DNA of 64,000 bases from Nocardia brevicatena NBRC 12119 (lineage in GTDB: Bacteria; Actinomycetota; Actinomycetes; Mycobacteriales; Mycobacteriaceae): NCBI RefSeq assembly GCF_000308495.1, contig NZ_BAFU01000049.1:35490-99489 (forward strand). Reading direction: 5' to 3'. Of the stretch, positions 8,745 through 17,404 are shown piece after piece; position 1 is the first letter of the stretch; each line of letters opens with the position of its first letter. The notes beneath the pieces were generated by a model, which was not told where the DNA came from, did no database searches, and saw nothing but the letters and a program-made list of their open reading frames with translations. The position numbers were made by a program, and so were the translations under genes.

Positions 8745-10142
8745 CTAGCGGTGGTATCGGATCTCACCGCGGAACACGGTGAGGCGCACCGCTTCCGCAG
8801 TGGGAGCCGACAGTACCTCGCCGAGTGGACGGTCGAGCAGAACCAGATCGGCCGGAGCGCCCACCCCCACCGTGCGGGGTGGAGCTTCCGGTCGCTCGAG
8901 CGGGGACAGATACCGTTCGAGGGCCGCGCGGCTCGTGATCCGTTCCGGTGACCCGACGATATCGCCGGTAGGTGCGCGGCGGTTCGTCGCGGCGTCGATC
9001 GCCGCCCACGGGTCCAGCGGACCGTACGGGGCGTCGCTGGACAGCGCCAACGGCACCCCACCGTCGAGCAGCGACCGGCAGCGGTACAGGTCGGGCAGGT
9101 CCCTGGGGTCGACTCGCCGCAGGTAGTCGTCACCACGGTGGGCGAGGAATCCCGGCTGGGTCACCACGCAGATCCGGTGCCGGCGCAGCCGATCGATCGT
9201 CTCGGCTGGTATCAGCGCCCCGTGCTCGATCCGGTCCCCGGCCGCGCCGACCTCGTCGAGTGCCGCGAGCAGCAGCAACAACGCCTCGCGGCTGACACAG
9301 TGCACGGCCACCGGGCGTTCCGTGGCATGGGAGCGGCGCACGGTATCGGTGAGGGCCTGGAAATCGAGCGTCTCCGAGTCGGCGAGCACGATCTTGTAAG
9401 GACCGATGGTCACCGTGGTCGGCGCACCGTCGAGCCCGGCACCCAGGGGCACCCCCAGCAGGTGCAGCCGCTGGGGTAGCGCGCCACCGACGTGCGCGTC
9501 GAGGAGCGCGGTCGACGAGCCGAGAGGTAGATCCGGCGTCGCGTCGGTCACTCCGGTGATACCGAACCGGGCCAGGTCCGCGCCCACCGTGTCCAGGGCG
9601 GGCGGACCACCGGTATCGGACAGGCGCTCGCGCAGCCAGGCATCGGCCCGCCATACCCGGCCGGTGGGCTGTCCGGTCTCGTCCCGCTCGATTCCCCGAT
9701 GGTCCGCCGAGTCCAGCCGGGCCAGGGCCGTGGCGGTCGAATTGAGTATCCACAGCGCGCCGCTGCGGTGTTGTATCCGCACCGGCCGACGCGTGTGCAG
9801 CCGGTCCAGGGCCGTGACGTCGAGCAGGCCGGCCACGGTTTCGACGTAGCCCGTACCTCGGATCCAGCCGTCGCCGGGCGCGGCGGCCAGGGCCCGCGCC
9901 AGTTCGTCGGGTGTGTTCACCTGCGGCGGGCCGCACCGGATCGAGGCGGCGTCCGCCGCCGTAGCGTGCAGGTGCAGGTGGTGATCGTGCAGTCCCGGCA
10001 GCAGTGCGCCGCCCCGACCATCGATCACCTCGGCGCCACCGGCGTCGAGGCCCGGGCCGATCGCCGTGACACGGTCGCCGTGGACCGCGACATCGCACGG
10101 CCCGGCCGGAAGTTCGACGTGGCGGAACAACAGCCCGGTCAT
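8745..10142 (-). CDS. YtcJ-like metal-dependent amidohydrolase
   Basis: 465 residues of the amidohydrolase_3 (YtcJ-like) family. The HDHHLHLH motif near residue 60 supplies the first metal-binding histidines after the strand GGALLPGLHDH. Further on are AVHCVSREA and RIEHGAL (metal His residues), CVVTQPGF, and the late LSSDAPYGPLDPWAAI with the catalytic Asp. The ATG at 10142 overlaps the stop of the upstream CoA-transferase by four bases (ATGA), so translation is coupled. The frame runs further upstream, but only as a shadow of that gene. The family hydrolyses amides or cyclic amides, and the substrate cannot be read from sequence. The coupling suggests the enzyme acts on an intermediate of a CoA-dependent degradation route. 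Confidence 0.87.
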   Translation of the reverse strand: MTGLLFRHVELPAGPCDVAVHGDRVTAIGPGLDAGGAEVIDGRGGALLPGLHDHHLHLHATAADAASIRCGPPQVNTPDELARALAAAPGDGWIRGTGYVETVAGLLDVTALDRLHTRRPVRIQHRSGALWILNSTATALARLDSADHRGIERDETGQPTGRVWRADAWLRERLSDTGGPPALDTVGADLARFGITGVTDATPDLPLGSSTALLDAHVGGALPQRLHLLGVPLGAGLDGAPTTVTIGPYKIVLADSETLDFQALTDTVRRSHATERPVAVHCVSREALLLLLAALDEVGAAGDRIEHGALIPAETIDRLRRHRICVVTQPGFLAHRGDDYLRRVDPRDLPDLYRCRSLLDGGVPLALSSDAPYGPLDPWAAIDAATNRRAPTGDIVGSPERITSRAALERYLSPLERPEAPPRTVGVGAPADLVLLDRPLGEVLSAPTAEAVRLTVFRGEIRYHR

Positions 10143-11371
10143 CGCGCGATTCCCAACTCGCCCAGCACCGCCGCCGTATCGCGGCCCGGGTCGGCGGCGA
10201 TGCCGCGGGGCGCGCGTCGCCGCGGCTCGGTGATCGCCACGGAGCCGGTGGCGGTGGCGACATACCACCGATCGCCCATCCGAACGGGTTGTGGCGCAGC
10301 GTTTTCGGCCGCGTCCAGGGTGCTCGATACCACCGCCGTCATCGAGATATCCCACAGCTTTCCCGCGCCTCCCGGGGGCGCCGACATCGCCAGGGCGGCC
10401 GCGGTCAGACCGGTGAGTGGATCGGCGATCGCGTCGCCGACGAACATCGGCCCTTCGCCGTCGCGGGCGACGAGCCCAGCGGCGGCCGCGATATCGTCGC
10501 CGAAGCCCACCCGGTTCGAATCGCGTCCGTATGCGGTGATCGACAACCAGGTGCCACCGTGTGCGATGAACTCGGCGGCGTCCAGGCCGAAGCCGATCAG
10601 GGCACGCGGGCGCGACGCCTCGATCACGATATCGGCGGCGGCGACGAGCGCTGCCAGGGCGGCACGGTCACGGGGGAGCGCGGGATCGAGCAGGACGGAC
10701 TCGTGGCCACCGTGCAGCAGCCGATAAAACTCGGGGTCGCCGCGGCGGGCACCGTCGGGCCGCGACGGCGTTTCGACCTTGATCACTCGCGCCCCGGCCA
10801 GACCGAGCAGATGCGCGCACAGCGGGCCCGCCCACAGGGCACTGAAGTCGACAACGCGCAACCCGGCGACCGGGCGGGGCACGCGGGGACGCGGCGGAAC
10901 CGGTACGGCGATGTCCGGCACCATGACAGGACCGGCTGCCACTCCGAGCAGGTCGGCGCGCTCGGCGAGGTCGGCGCCGGTGTGCTCGCGCAGCCAGGCC
11001 TCGACCGCGGGCCACGGATCGTCTTCGACATCGGCGCCGACCAGCGCCGAGAGCAGCATCGGATCGTCAGGTCGGGCACACGACACGGCGGCCCACCCGT
11101 CGCCCGTCGGCAGCAGCCGGCATGCTCCGCCGGCCGATACCGCACCGGCACGGCGATGGCCGGTGAACGCGGCGCGTTCGGCGAGTAGACGTGCACCGTC
11201 GAGGCGCACGGCCCCCCCGGTGACCTCCGCGATCCACGCGCTCTGCGCGCGGGCGACAGTCGCGGCCCGGCCGGGCGGAACCACCGGTGCGCCGGTGCTG
11301 CGGCCGGTGAGTGAAACGGCTCCGCTCTCCGCCCAATCCCGGACCCGATCCGGGCGCCTGGGAGTCCACAC
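10139..11371 (-). CDS. Family III CoA-transferase (CaiB/BaiF)
   Basis: 410 residues. The family III core is clear in the second half: LRVVDFSALWAGPLCAHLLGLAGARVIKVETPSRPDGARRGDPEFYRLLHGG, then ADIVIEASRPRALIGFGLDA and ITAYGRDS. The catalytic Asp of this family usually follows the LN.GK block, here changed to HGGHESVLLD, so the active site looks atypical. An N-terminal segment of about 170 residues precedes the core, so this resembles a circularly rearranged or double-domain type. The start is a GTG. It is divergent from the crotonase gene across only 44 bp and is coupled to the amidohydrolase by an ATGA overlap. The likely role is moving CoA onto a carboxylic acid substrate. Confidence 0.82.
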   Translation of the reverse strand: MWTPRRPDRVRDWAESGAVSLTGRSTGAPVVPPGRAATVARAQSAWIAEVTGGAVRLDGARLLAERAAFTGHRRAGAVSAGGACRLLPTGDGWAAVSCARPDDPMLLSALVGADVEDDPWPAVEAWLREHTGADLAERADLLGVAAGPVMVPDIAVPVPPRPRVPRPVAGLRVVDFSALWAGPLCAHLLGLAGARVIKVETPSRPDGARRGDPEFYRLLHGGHESVLLDPALPRDRAALAALVAAADIVIEASRPRALIGFGLDAAEFIAHGGTWLSITAYGRDSNRVGFGDDIAAAAGLVARDGEGPMFVGDAIADPLTGLTAAALAMSAPPGGAGKLWDISMTAVVSSTLDAAENAAPQPVRMGDRWYVATATGSVAITEPRRRAPRGIAADPGRDTAAVLGELGIAR

Positions 11372-11415
11372 GCGACCGATGCTACATTTCGCCCCGGGAG
11401 GTCTGGACGGCGAAT

Positions 11416-12468
11416 ATGACGATCGTGCGAACCATCACGGCGGCCGAACTCGCCGACGGTGCCGTGGAAACCTCGATTCTCGGTACCGGCGCCACCCTGC
11501 CCGAACCCGTTCTGATCGTCGAGCTCGACGGTGCGAACACCCGGGTGGCCGCGGCCGCGGCCACCCGGGTGCCCACGCTGGACAAGCTGGTCATCGGCCG
11601 CTGCGCCGGGCCCGTCCCTGCCGGCCTCGCGTCATTGACAGCCGCACTGGACCTGACCTACGCGGTGGGCCCGGACCCCACGGACCGGGCGGTGGTCGGC
11701 GCCGACGATATCGATACCGCGCTCGCCGAGTTCGTCGAGCGCGTGGCGCGCTATCCGCAGGCGGCGCTTATCGCCGGGCAGGTGGTGCGGATATCGGAGA
11801 CATTGCCGGTGCCCGAGGCGATCGATATCGAATCGCTCGCCTACTCCACTCTGCAGGGCGGCGCCGAATTCCGCGGTTGGCTCGAACAGCGCCGCCACCT
11901 CGATCGGCCGCTGCCGCCGCCGGCCGCCGACCCGGTGCTGATCGACCGCGACGGTGACATCCTGCACATCACGCTCAACCGGCCGGACCGCCGCAATGCC
12001 TACGGCACCGCGCTGCGTGACGCCCTGGTCGACGCGCTACGGCTACCCCTGCTCGACGACACCATCGCGAAAATCGTGCTCGCCGGCGCGGGACCGTCGT
12101 TCTGCGCCGGCGGTGACCTCGACGAGTTCGGCCACGCCCCGGATACCGCCACCGCCCACCTGATCCGAACCCGCGGCGGCGCCGGCCGTCTGGTCGCGCG
12201 CCTCGCGGACCGGATGGAGGTGCGCCTGCACGGTCACTGCGTCGGCGCCGGGATCGAGATCCCCGCGTTCGCGGGCAGTGTCATCGCCACACCCGATACG
12301 GTCTTCCGCCTCCCGGAGGTGACGATGGGTCTGCTTCCCGGAGCCGGTGGCACCGTGAGCCTGCCTCGTCGGATAGGTCGGTGGCGGGCTCTGCACCTGT
12401 TCGTCACGGGGAGCGCACTCGAGGCGCGCCGTGCGCTGGAATGGGGGCTGATCGACGAGATCGTCTGA
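11416..12468 (+). CDS. Crotonase-family protein with a long N-terminal extension
   Basis: 350 residues. The crotonase fold begins only around residue 175 with VLIDRDGDILHITLNRPDRRNAY and includes the oxyanion loop FCAGGDLDEFG and GHCVGAGIEIPAFAGSVI. It stops right after ARRALEWGLIDEIV. The usual 70-residue C-terminal helical part that forms trimers is therefore missing, while about 170 unrecognised residues precede the fold. The layout recalls DpgC-like enzymes, which also have an N-terminal helical domain. The ATG at 11416 is the first start inside the conserved frame; GGGAGG lies about 14 bases upstream. It is divergent from the CoA-transferase and probably acts in the same pathway as a hydratase, isomerase or hydrolase of acyl-CoA. 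Confidence 0.8.
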   Translation: MTIVRTITAAELADGAVETSILGTGATLPEPVLIVELDGANTRVAAAAATRVPTLDKLVIGRCAGPVPAGLASLTAALDLTYAVGPDPTDRAVVGADDIDTALAEFVERVARYPQAALIAGQVVRISETLPVPEAIDIESLAYSTLQGGAEFRGWLEQRRHLDRPLPPPAADPVLIDRDGDILHITLNRPDRRNAYGTALRDALVDALRLPLLDDTIAKIVLAGAGPSFCAGGDLDEFGHAPDTATAHLIRTRGGAGRLVARLADRMEVRLHGHCVGAGIEIPAFAGSVIATPDTVFRLPEVTMGLLPGAGGTVSLPRRIGRWRALHLFVTGSALEARRALEWGLIDEIV

Positions 12469-12491
12469 TCGGTGGAGTGAGTGAGCGGCGG

Positions 12492-13193
12492 TCACCGTGT
12501 CGCGGGGGCTCTCAGGTGTTTGTCGAAGAAGGCGAAGACGCGGCGCCAGGCATCGCCGGTGGCCTCCTCGTCGTAGCCGAGACCCGTCACCCGCAGCAGC
12601 GATTCGACGGGTAGCCGGTTGGCGAAGGCATGGGTGACGCCTGGATAGGTCTTCACGTCGTGGTCCACGCCGTAGTGGTCCAGTACCTGCTCCAGTCTGC
12701 GGGCACGTCCGATATTGACCGGGTCCAGCCGGCCGTATGAGGCGACGATCGGGCAGCTGCCGCGCAGCATATCCGCATAGTTGCCGCGACCGCTCGGATA
12801 GAAAGGGGCGGCGGCGTCGAAACCGCGGGGTGCCGTCAACAGGGCGAATCCGCCGCCCATGCAGAAGCCGGCCACCGCGACCCGGCCCGTACACGAGGGG
12901 TCCTCGCGCAAGCGCCGAAGCGCGGCGAGGACATCGCGCACCGCTTTTCCGTCGCCGGTGAACAGCAGGTCGCGGAAGACACCGGGCACGCAGCGGGCTC
13001 CGCGAGCGAACAGATCGGGCGCGATGGCCAGGTATCCGTTGTCGGCGAGCAGCCGTGTGTTGCGGCGGATATCGGGGGACAGGCCGACCCCGTCGTGCAG
13101 CAGAACCACCCCGGGCCACGGTCCGGTGCCCTCCGGTGACTCCCATTGGGCCGCGATATCGCCGTCGGGTGCGGACAACTGGATCATCGTCAT
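12492..13193 (-). CDS. Dienelactone hydrolase family protein
   Basis: 233 residues with the dienelactone hydrolase fold. The nucleophile elbow GFCMGGG gives Cys111; the other triad members are Asp157 (GRLDPVN) and His188 (GVTHAF). Cys rather than Ser as nucleophile is typical of true DLH proteins, which open lactones such as 4-carboxymethylenebutenolide. The ATG at 13193 has GGAAGG ten bases upstream; the upstream open frame is not conserved. It ends 23 bp from the convergent crotonase gene. No ring-cleavage dioxygenase is near, so its role may be general ester or lactone hydrolysis. Confidence 0.88.
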   Translation of the reverse strand: MTMIQLSAPDGDIAAQWESPEGTGPWPGVVLLHDGVGLSPDIRRNTRLLADNGYLAIAPDLFARGARCVPGVFRDLLFTGDGKAVRDVLAALRRLREDPSCTGRVAVAGFCMGGGFALLTAPRGFDAAAPFYPSGRGNYADMLRGSCPIVASYGRLDPVNIGRARRLEQVLDHYGVDHDVKTYPGVTHAFANRLPVESLLRVTGLGYDEEATGDAWRRVFAFFDKHLRAPATR

Positions 13194-13424
13194 CAGCGGG
13201 TCGCCTTCCGTTCGGTCCGGAAATCTCGCAGACAACAGCGCTGGGAAGTCTACTGCCTCAACAGCTGCTCCGCGTCCACGGTGCGGCGACCGCAATGACG
13301 GAAACTCCGGCGGCAGCGTGGGTGTGCCGCGCCGGAGCTCTGTATGGCCGATCGCCCGTTCACCGGTGCCCGCCACCCCTCATCATGGCGGCCACCGGGC
13401 GAACACGCCCGCCTCTGGGACGGG

Positions 13425-13802
13425 TCAGTCGTGGTCGATGGCGCCGAGGACCTCGCCGGTGTTCGCGTCGATGGTCACCTCGTACTCCACACCGGCGGGA
13501 GACACCACTTCCACCTCCCATACCGCCGGGCGGTGTTCGGAATCGAACTCGGCCGAGACCGCCGTACTGCCCGGAACCGCCGCCTCCGCGGCGTCCATGG
13601 CCTGCCGCCGGTCGATACCGGGGTCGGCGGCCAACGACCACTCGCCGATCGGACGGTCGAGCGAGACGGTGCGGCCCTGCGGCTCGTGGCCGAGGGCGAC
13701 CGTGGCGACGCCGATACCGGCGCCGCCGACGACGGCCGCGACCACGGCGCCGATGAGAAGCCAACGAAGTCCGGTGACCGCGTGGCGGAAGACGCTTGCC
13801 AT
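13425..13802 (-). CDS. PepSY-domain membrane protein
   Basis: 125 residues. One N-terminal membrane helix (about residues 12-36, LRWLLIGAVVAAVVGGAG) is followed by an extracytoplasmic PepSY domain: RRQAMDAAEAAVPG, AVWEVEVVSPAGVEYEVTIDANTGEVLG. PepSY domains are thought to modulate peptidases or to bind cell-surface ligands. The ATG at 13802 has a strong AGGAGG seven bases upstream. It is divergent from the response regulator/kinase pair, and three CTGAAG repeats lie between them, so it is very probably a target of that regulator. Similar PepSY-two-component pairs occur in other actinobacteria as envelope-stress modules. Confidence 0.85.
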   Translation of the reverse strand: MASVFRHAVTGLRWLLIGAVVAAVVGGAGIGVATVALGHEPQGRTVSLDRPIGEWSLAADPGIDRRQAMDAAEAAVPGSTAVSAEFDSEHRPAVWEVEVVSPAGVEYEVTIDANTGEVLGAIDHD

Positions 13803-13862
13803 GGTGAAACCTCCTGTGGGGGTGTCCTTCCCGAATGTGGCCACCACTGTGGCAGGGCGATG

Positions 13863-13889
13863 CTGAAGGCGACCTGAAGCCACCTGAAG
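13863..13889. promoter_or_regulatory. Three phased CTGAAG repeats, candidate response-regulator operator
   Basis: CTGAAG occurs at 13863, 13874 and 13884, that is with periods of 11 and 10 bases, so all three copies face the same side of the helix. OmpR/PhoB-type regulators bind tandem direct repeats of this kind. The site lies between the divergent PepSY gene and the response regulator gene and probably controls both. Confidence 0.6.
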
Positions 13890-13922
13890 AATGTTTCAGC
13901 AAGTATTTGACACTCTGGAGGG

Positions 13923-14600
13923 ATGCGTCTGCTGATCGTGGAGGACGAGAAGCGTCTTGCTCTCGCGCTGGCCAAGGGTTTGACCGCCGAGGGTTTCGCC
14001 GTGGACGTCGTGCACAACGGCGCCGAGGGCCTGCACCGGGCCACCGAGTCCGACTACGATCTGATCATTCTCGACATCATGCTGCCCGGGATGAACGGCT
14101 ACCGGGTGTGCGCCGCCCTGCGGGCCGCGGGCCACGAGACCCCGATACTGATGCTCACCGCCAAGGACGGTGAGTACGACGAGGCCGAAGGCCTGGACAC
14201 CGGCGCCGACGACTATATCGGCAAGCCCTTCTCGTATGTGGTGCTGCTCGCTCGTATCCGCGCCCTGCTACGCCGTCGCACCCGCGGCGGTGCGCGGGTC
14301 CTGCGTGTCGGCGATCTCGTCGTGGACCCGGGTACCCACATGTGCCGCCGCGGTGATCGGGAGATCGTGCTCACCGCCAAGGAGTTCGCGGTCCTGGAGC
14401 ACTTGGCCGTGCGGGCGGGTGAGGTGGTGTCCAAAACCGATATCCTGCAGCACGTCTGGGACTTCGCGTATGACGGGGACCCGAACATCGTCGAGGTGTA
14501 CATCAGTGCTTTGCGCCGAAAGATCGACGCGCCTTTCGGGTGCCGGACCATTCTGACGGTCCGCGGCGCGGGATACCGGCTGGCGGCCGACCGTGGCTGA
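13923..14600 (+). CDS. OmpR-family response regulator
   Basis: 225 residues. The receiver domain has the acidic pair at Glu7-Asp8 (IVEDEK), the phosphoacceptor Asp51 (LIILDIMLPGMNGY), Thr in MLTAKDG and the Lys in IGKPFS. The C-terminal winged-helix domain ends in the usual TVRGAGYRLA. The start is fixed by the conserved MRLLIVEDE; the GGAGGG upstream abuts the ATG with no spacing, so initiation may be leaderless or weak. The histidine kinase gene overlaps its end by eight bases. The repeats upstream suggest that it regulates itself and the PepSY gene. Confidence 0.93.
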   Translation: MRLLIVEDEKRLALALAKGLTAEGFAVDVVHNGAEGLHRATESDYDLIILDIMLPGMNGYRVCAALRAAGHETPILMLTAKDGEYDEAEGLDTGADDYIGKPFSYVVLLARIRALLRRRTRGGARVLRVGDLVVDPGTHMCRRGDREIVLTAKEFAVLEHLAVRAGEVVSKTDILQHVWDFAYDGDPNIVEVYISALRRKIDAPFGCRTILTVRGAGYRLAADRG

Positions 14601-16194
14601 GCGGACGCGTGGACGGGGATCGTGGTGGAGTTCGGTGCGGGCCCGCACCACCACGGCGGCGACGGTTGTCGTCGCGGCGGCGTTGACGGCCACCGGGCTG
14701 GTCGTGCTCTCGGCGCTGCACGAGAATCTGGTCGAGAGCGCGAGCACGCAGGCGGAGAACACCGCGCGCGATATCGTCACCCAATTGGAGGCGGGAACCG
14801 ACCTCGCGCGCTTACAGCTGCCCGATCCCGACGACGAACCCGTCCAGGTCGTTTCGGTCGACGGGCAGGTCCTGGCCGCCGATCCCGACCTGCGCGGCCC
14901 AGGCCCGATGGCGAACTTCGGGCCGTACTCGACCGCGGCGGCCGGCGGCCGTGACCACGTCACCGATGACGAGGATGACGACGAGGCCGACGATGATGGC
15001 GACGAGACCGACGATGACGACGAGACCGACAGCGCCGACGACGGCGTGAGCCCGAAAGGGCCCGTGGCCGGACGAGGTACGGGTGTCGACGCGAATACTT
15101 CCGCGGGTCCGGCGGCCGGCCGTTCGGCCCTCACCGTCCCCGCCGACGTCACCCCCTCCACCATCGAGGCGGTATTCGGCGACGTGCGGTTGAGTGTGGG
15201 CGATACCGCCCCCGACAACTTCCGCGTCGCCGCGCTCGCGGGCTCGACTCCCGACGGTCGACCGGTCACCGTCTACGCGGGCGCGTCCCTGGACACCGCC
15301 GACAGTGCGGTGGCCGATGTGCGACGGGCCATGCTGATCGGCCTGCCGCTGCTGCTCGCCGTGGTCGCCGTGGTGACCTGGCTGGTCACTCGCCGGGCGC
15401 TGCGCCCCGTCGAGGCCATTCGGACCGAGCTCGCCGAGATCATGCACGGTGATCTGTCGCGACGTGTCCCCGAGCCGGCCTCGCGCGACGAGATCGCCAG
15501 ACTCGCCGCCACCACCAACGACACCCTCGCGGCACTGGAGGAATCCTCGGAAAGGCAGCGTCGGTTCATCGCCGATGCCGCGCACGAGCTGCGCAGCCCC
15601 ATCGCCAGCCTGCGCACCCAACTCGAAGTGGCTCAGGCCCATCCGGGTCTGCTCGAGCTGGACGGCCTGCTCGGAGACACCGTCCGGTTGGAACATCTCG
15701 CGGCCGACCTGCTGCTTCTGGCCCGGCTCGACGCGGGCGAACAGCCTCGTGCGGACCGGGTGAACCTGACGGCATTGATCGCCGACGAGTTGTCCCACCG
15801 GGTAGGTGACCGCATACCGGTCGATACCGCACTGCCCGACGAGGAGATCGTGGTCGCCGGAAGCCGTACCCAGATCGCCCGTGTCCTGGGCAATCTCGTC
15901 GACAACGCGCAACGCCATGCCGTGACGACGGTACGGGTGGTGCTCGAGCGCGCGGCCGATACGGCCGTTGTCGAAGTCGTCGACGACGGTTCCGGGGTAC
16001 CGGAGGCGGATCGGGAGCGGATCTTCCAGCGTTTCGTCCGTCTCGATGATGCCCGCAGCCGGGACGAGGGCGGTGCGGGCCTCGGCCTCGCCATCGTCCG
16101 CGACGTGGTCGAACACCACGGGGGCACCATCCGGGTCGACGCGGGCGTGTCCGGTGGCGCGCGCTTCGTCGTCGAATTTCCGCTGAGGCGGTGA
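14593..16194 (+). CDS. Sensor histidine kinase with acidic sensor loop
   Basis: 533 residues. A membrane helix (about 22-40) is followed by an extracytoplasmic sensor region (41-245), a second helix (246-266), HAMP, a HisKA domain with the phosphoacceptor His331 (FIADAAHELRSPIA) and an ATPase domain (NLVDNAQRH, DDGSGVP, GAGLGLAI). The sensor holds a run of about 26 residues (125-150) that is almost entirely Asp and Glu. Such a patch could bind divalent cations or cationic peptides. The start is a GTG overlapping the response regulator stop by eight bases. It should phosphorylate that regulator in response to an envelope signal, perhaps together with the divergent PepSY protein. Confidence 0.92.
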   Translation: MAERTRGRGSWWSSVRARTTTAATVVVAAALTATGLVVLSALHENLVESASTQAENTARDIVTQLEAGTDLARLQLPDPDDEPVQVVSVDGQVLAADPDLRGPGPMANFGPYSTAAAGGRDHVTDDEDDDEADDDGDETDDDDETDSADDGVSPKGPVAGRGTGVDANTSAGPAAGRSALTVPADVTPSTIEAVFGDVRLSVGDTAPDNFRVAALAGSTPDGRPVTVYAGASLDTADSAVADVRRAMLIGLPLLLAVVAVVTWLVTRRALRPVEAIRTELAEIMHGDLSRRVPEPASRDEIARLAATTNDTLAALEESSERQRRFIADAAHELRSPIASLRTQLEVAQAHPGLLELDGLLGDTVRLEHLAADLLLLARLDAGEQPRADRVNLTALIADELSHRVGDRIPVDTALPDEEIVVAGSRTQIARVLGNLVDNAQRHAVTTVRVVLERAADTAVVEVVDDGSGVPEADRERIFQRFVRLDDARSRDEGGAGLGLAIVRDVVEHHGGTIRVDAGVSGGARFVVEFPLRR

Positions 16195-16519
16195 CACGGG
16201 CCGAACGCAACGACACGAGGGTCCGGGATATCGCCCACCGAGCGACCCGGCGCCTATCGCCCGGATATCCAGACCGACACCATCGTGAACGGATGTCCGC
16301 GTAGCGCGGACCATTTGAGTTCGGCCTCGATCAAGGATTCGTCGATCGGGGTTTCGGCGAGTTCCGCACAAAACATTCTCGCCGCCGGACGGGGGGAGGC
16401 CAAACGCCTGCGGAAGGACTGTGAGCCTTTCCGCCTAGCGGAAAGCGAGCCCCGGTGAAACAGGAACCCACCGAGATGCCGGCCAGCGGCATGGCAGGAA
16501 TTCCGGGCCTTCAGACCGG

Positions 16520-16651
16520 GAGGACGTCAACCAAGGCCTGGAGAACACTCTCGACGCGTACGCGTGGCGGTTCACCGGTGAGAAGCGGGGCAAGGCGCTG
16601 GTCCAGGTCGGCGAACCCGTCGACCGAGCGCCGCTGCCCACGGGTTCACGA
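16520..16651 (+). pseudogene. Possible C-terminal relic of an MDR-type oxidoreductase
   Basis: In frame 2 the translation reads EDVNQGLENTLDAY, then FTGEKRGKALVQVGEP. This resembles the end of curcumin-reductase-like NADP-dependent oxidoreductases (EG-LENAP-AF...G-N-GK-LV-V). No conserved sequence precedes it and there is no start codon. The rest of the 489-bp gap from 16195 to 16683 shows nothing I recognise. Confidence 0.4.
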
Positions 16652-16683
16652 TTGGGCATCGGATGGGCGGGTAATCGCCGATC

Positions 16684-17364
16684 ATGCCTGACAGCGACCC
16701 CTCGGGTGCGGTGCTGTTCGATATCGACGGCACCCTCGTCGACTCCAACTACCTGCATGTCCACGCCTGGTCCAGAGCCTTCCGCGAGGTCGGCGCGGGG
16801 GTGGATGCCTGGCGGGTGCACCGCTGTGTGGGCATGGACGGGTCGCTCCTGGTGGACACGCTGCTCCCGGACGCCGACGAAGAGACCGCACAGCGAGCGA
16901 AGGACCTGCATCTGCGCTACTACCTGGATACCCGTCCGCTCATGCGGCGGACCGCCGGCGCCAGGGAACTGCTCGACCGTGTTGCCGCGTCCGGGCCGAC
17001 CGTCGTATTGGCGACCTCCGCGCCGCAGGATGAGCTCGCCGCCCTGCGCGAGGTGCTCGGCGGGGAGGAGGTGGTGTCGGTGCAGACCTCCGGCGAGGAT
17101 GTCGAGACGGCCAAACCGCGGCCCGATATCGTGCGCATCGCCCTGGACCGCTCCGGCGTCGACGCCGCCGGGGCGGTTTTCGTCGGCGACACCGTATGGG
17201 ACGCCGAGGCATGTCGCCGTGCTGGGGTGTCCTTCGTCGGGTTCCGGTGCGGCGGGATCAGTGAGGCGGAATTGCGTGAGGCGGGGGCGCGGGCCGTCTA
17301 CGACGATCCCGCCGAGCTGCTCGCGCGGTTCGAGCACAGCCCGATCGCCGGACTGATCCGATGA
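16684..17364 (+). CDS. HAD-superfamily phosphatase
   Basis: 226 residues of the beta-phosphoglucomutase/phosphoglycolate phosphatase type. Motif I is FDIDGTLVD, with both catalytic Asp residues. Motif II is VVLATSAP, the motif III Lys lies in ETAKPRPDI, and motif IV is [12 protein letters not shown]. An alpha-helical cap lies between motifs I and II. The start is the ATG at 16684. It is followed after 40 bp by ilvD on the same strand. Its substrate is unknown; members of this group remove phosphate from small sugars or damaged metabolites. Confidence 0.88.
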   Translation: MPDSDPSGAVLFDIDGTLVDSNYLHVHAWSRAFREVGAGVDAWRVHRCVGMDGSLLVDTLLPDADEETAQRAKDLHLRYYLDTRPLMRRTAGARELLDRVAASGPTVVLATSAPQDELAALREVLGGEEVVSVQTSGEDVETAKPRPDIVRIALDRSGVDAAGAVFVGDTVWDAEACRRAGVSFVGFRCGGISEAELREAGARAVYDDPAELLARFEHSPIAGLIR

Positions 17365-17404
17365 CTCCGGTTGTCGGTCCGGCGGTTTTCGGTGCGGCGG
17401 GAGG

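Noticed and set aside
6575-9136. Very long open frame on the minus strand opposite the DUF3556 gene
   Set aside because: The translation is rich in Arg, His and Gln with no conserved motif. It is the usual antisense shadow of a GC-rich gene; the plus-strand frame has clear membrane helices.
13360-13902. Arg-rich frames around the PepSY gene
   Set aside because: They are out-of-frame readings of the PepSY coding sequence and its promoter.
14965-15042. The acidic run as a possible CRISPR-like or tandem repeat array
   Set aside because: The repeat is only codon-level (Asp/Glu codons) inside a continuous kinase frame; there are no spacers.
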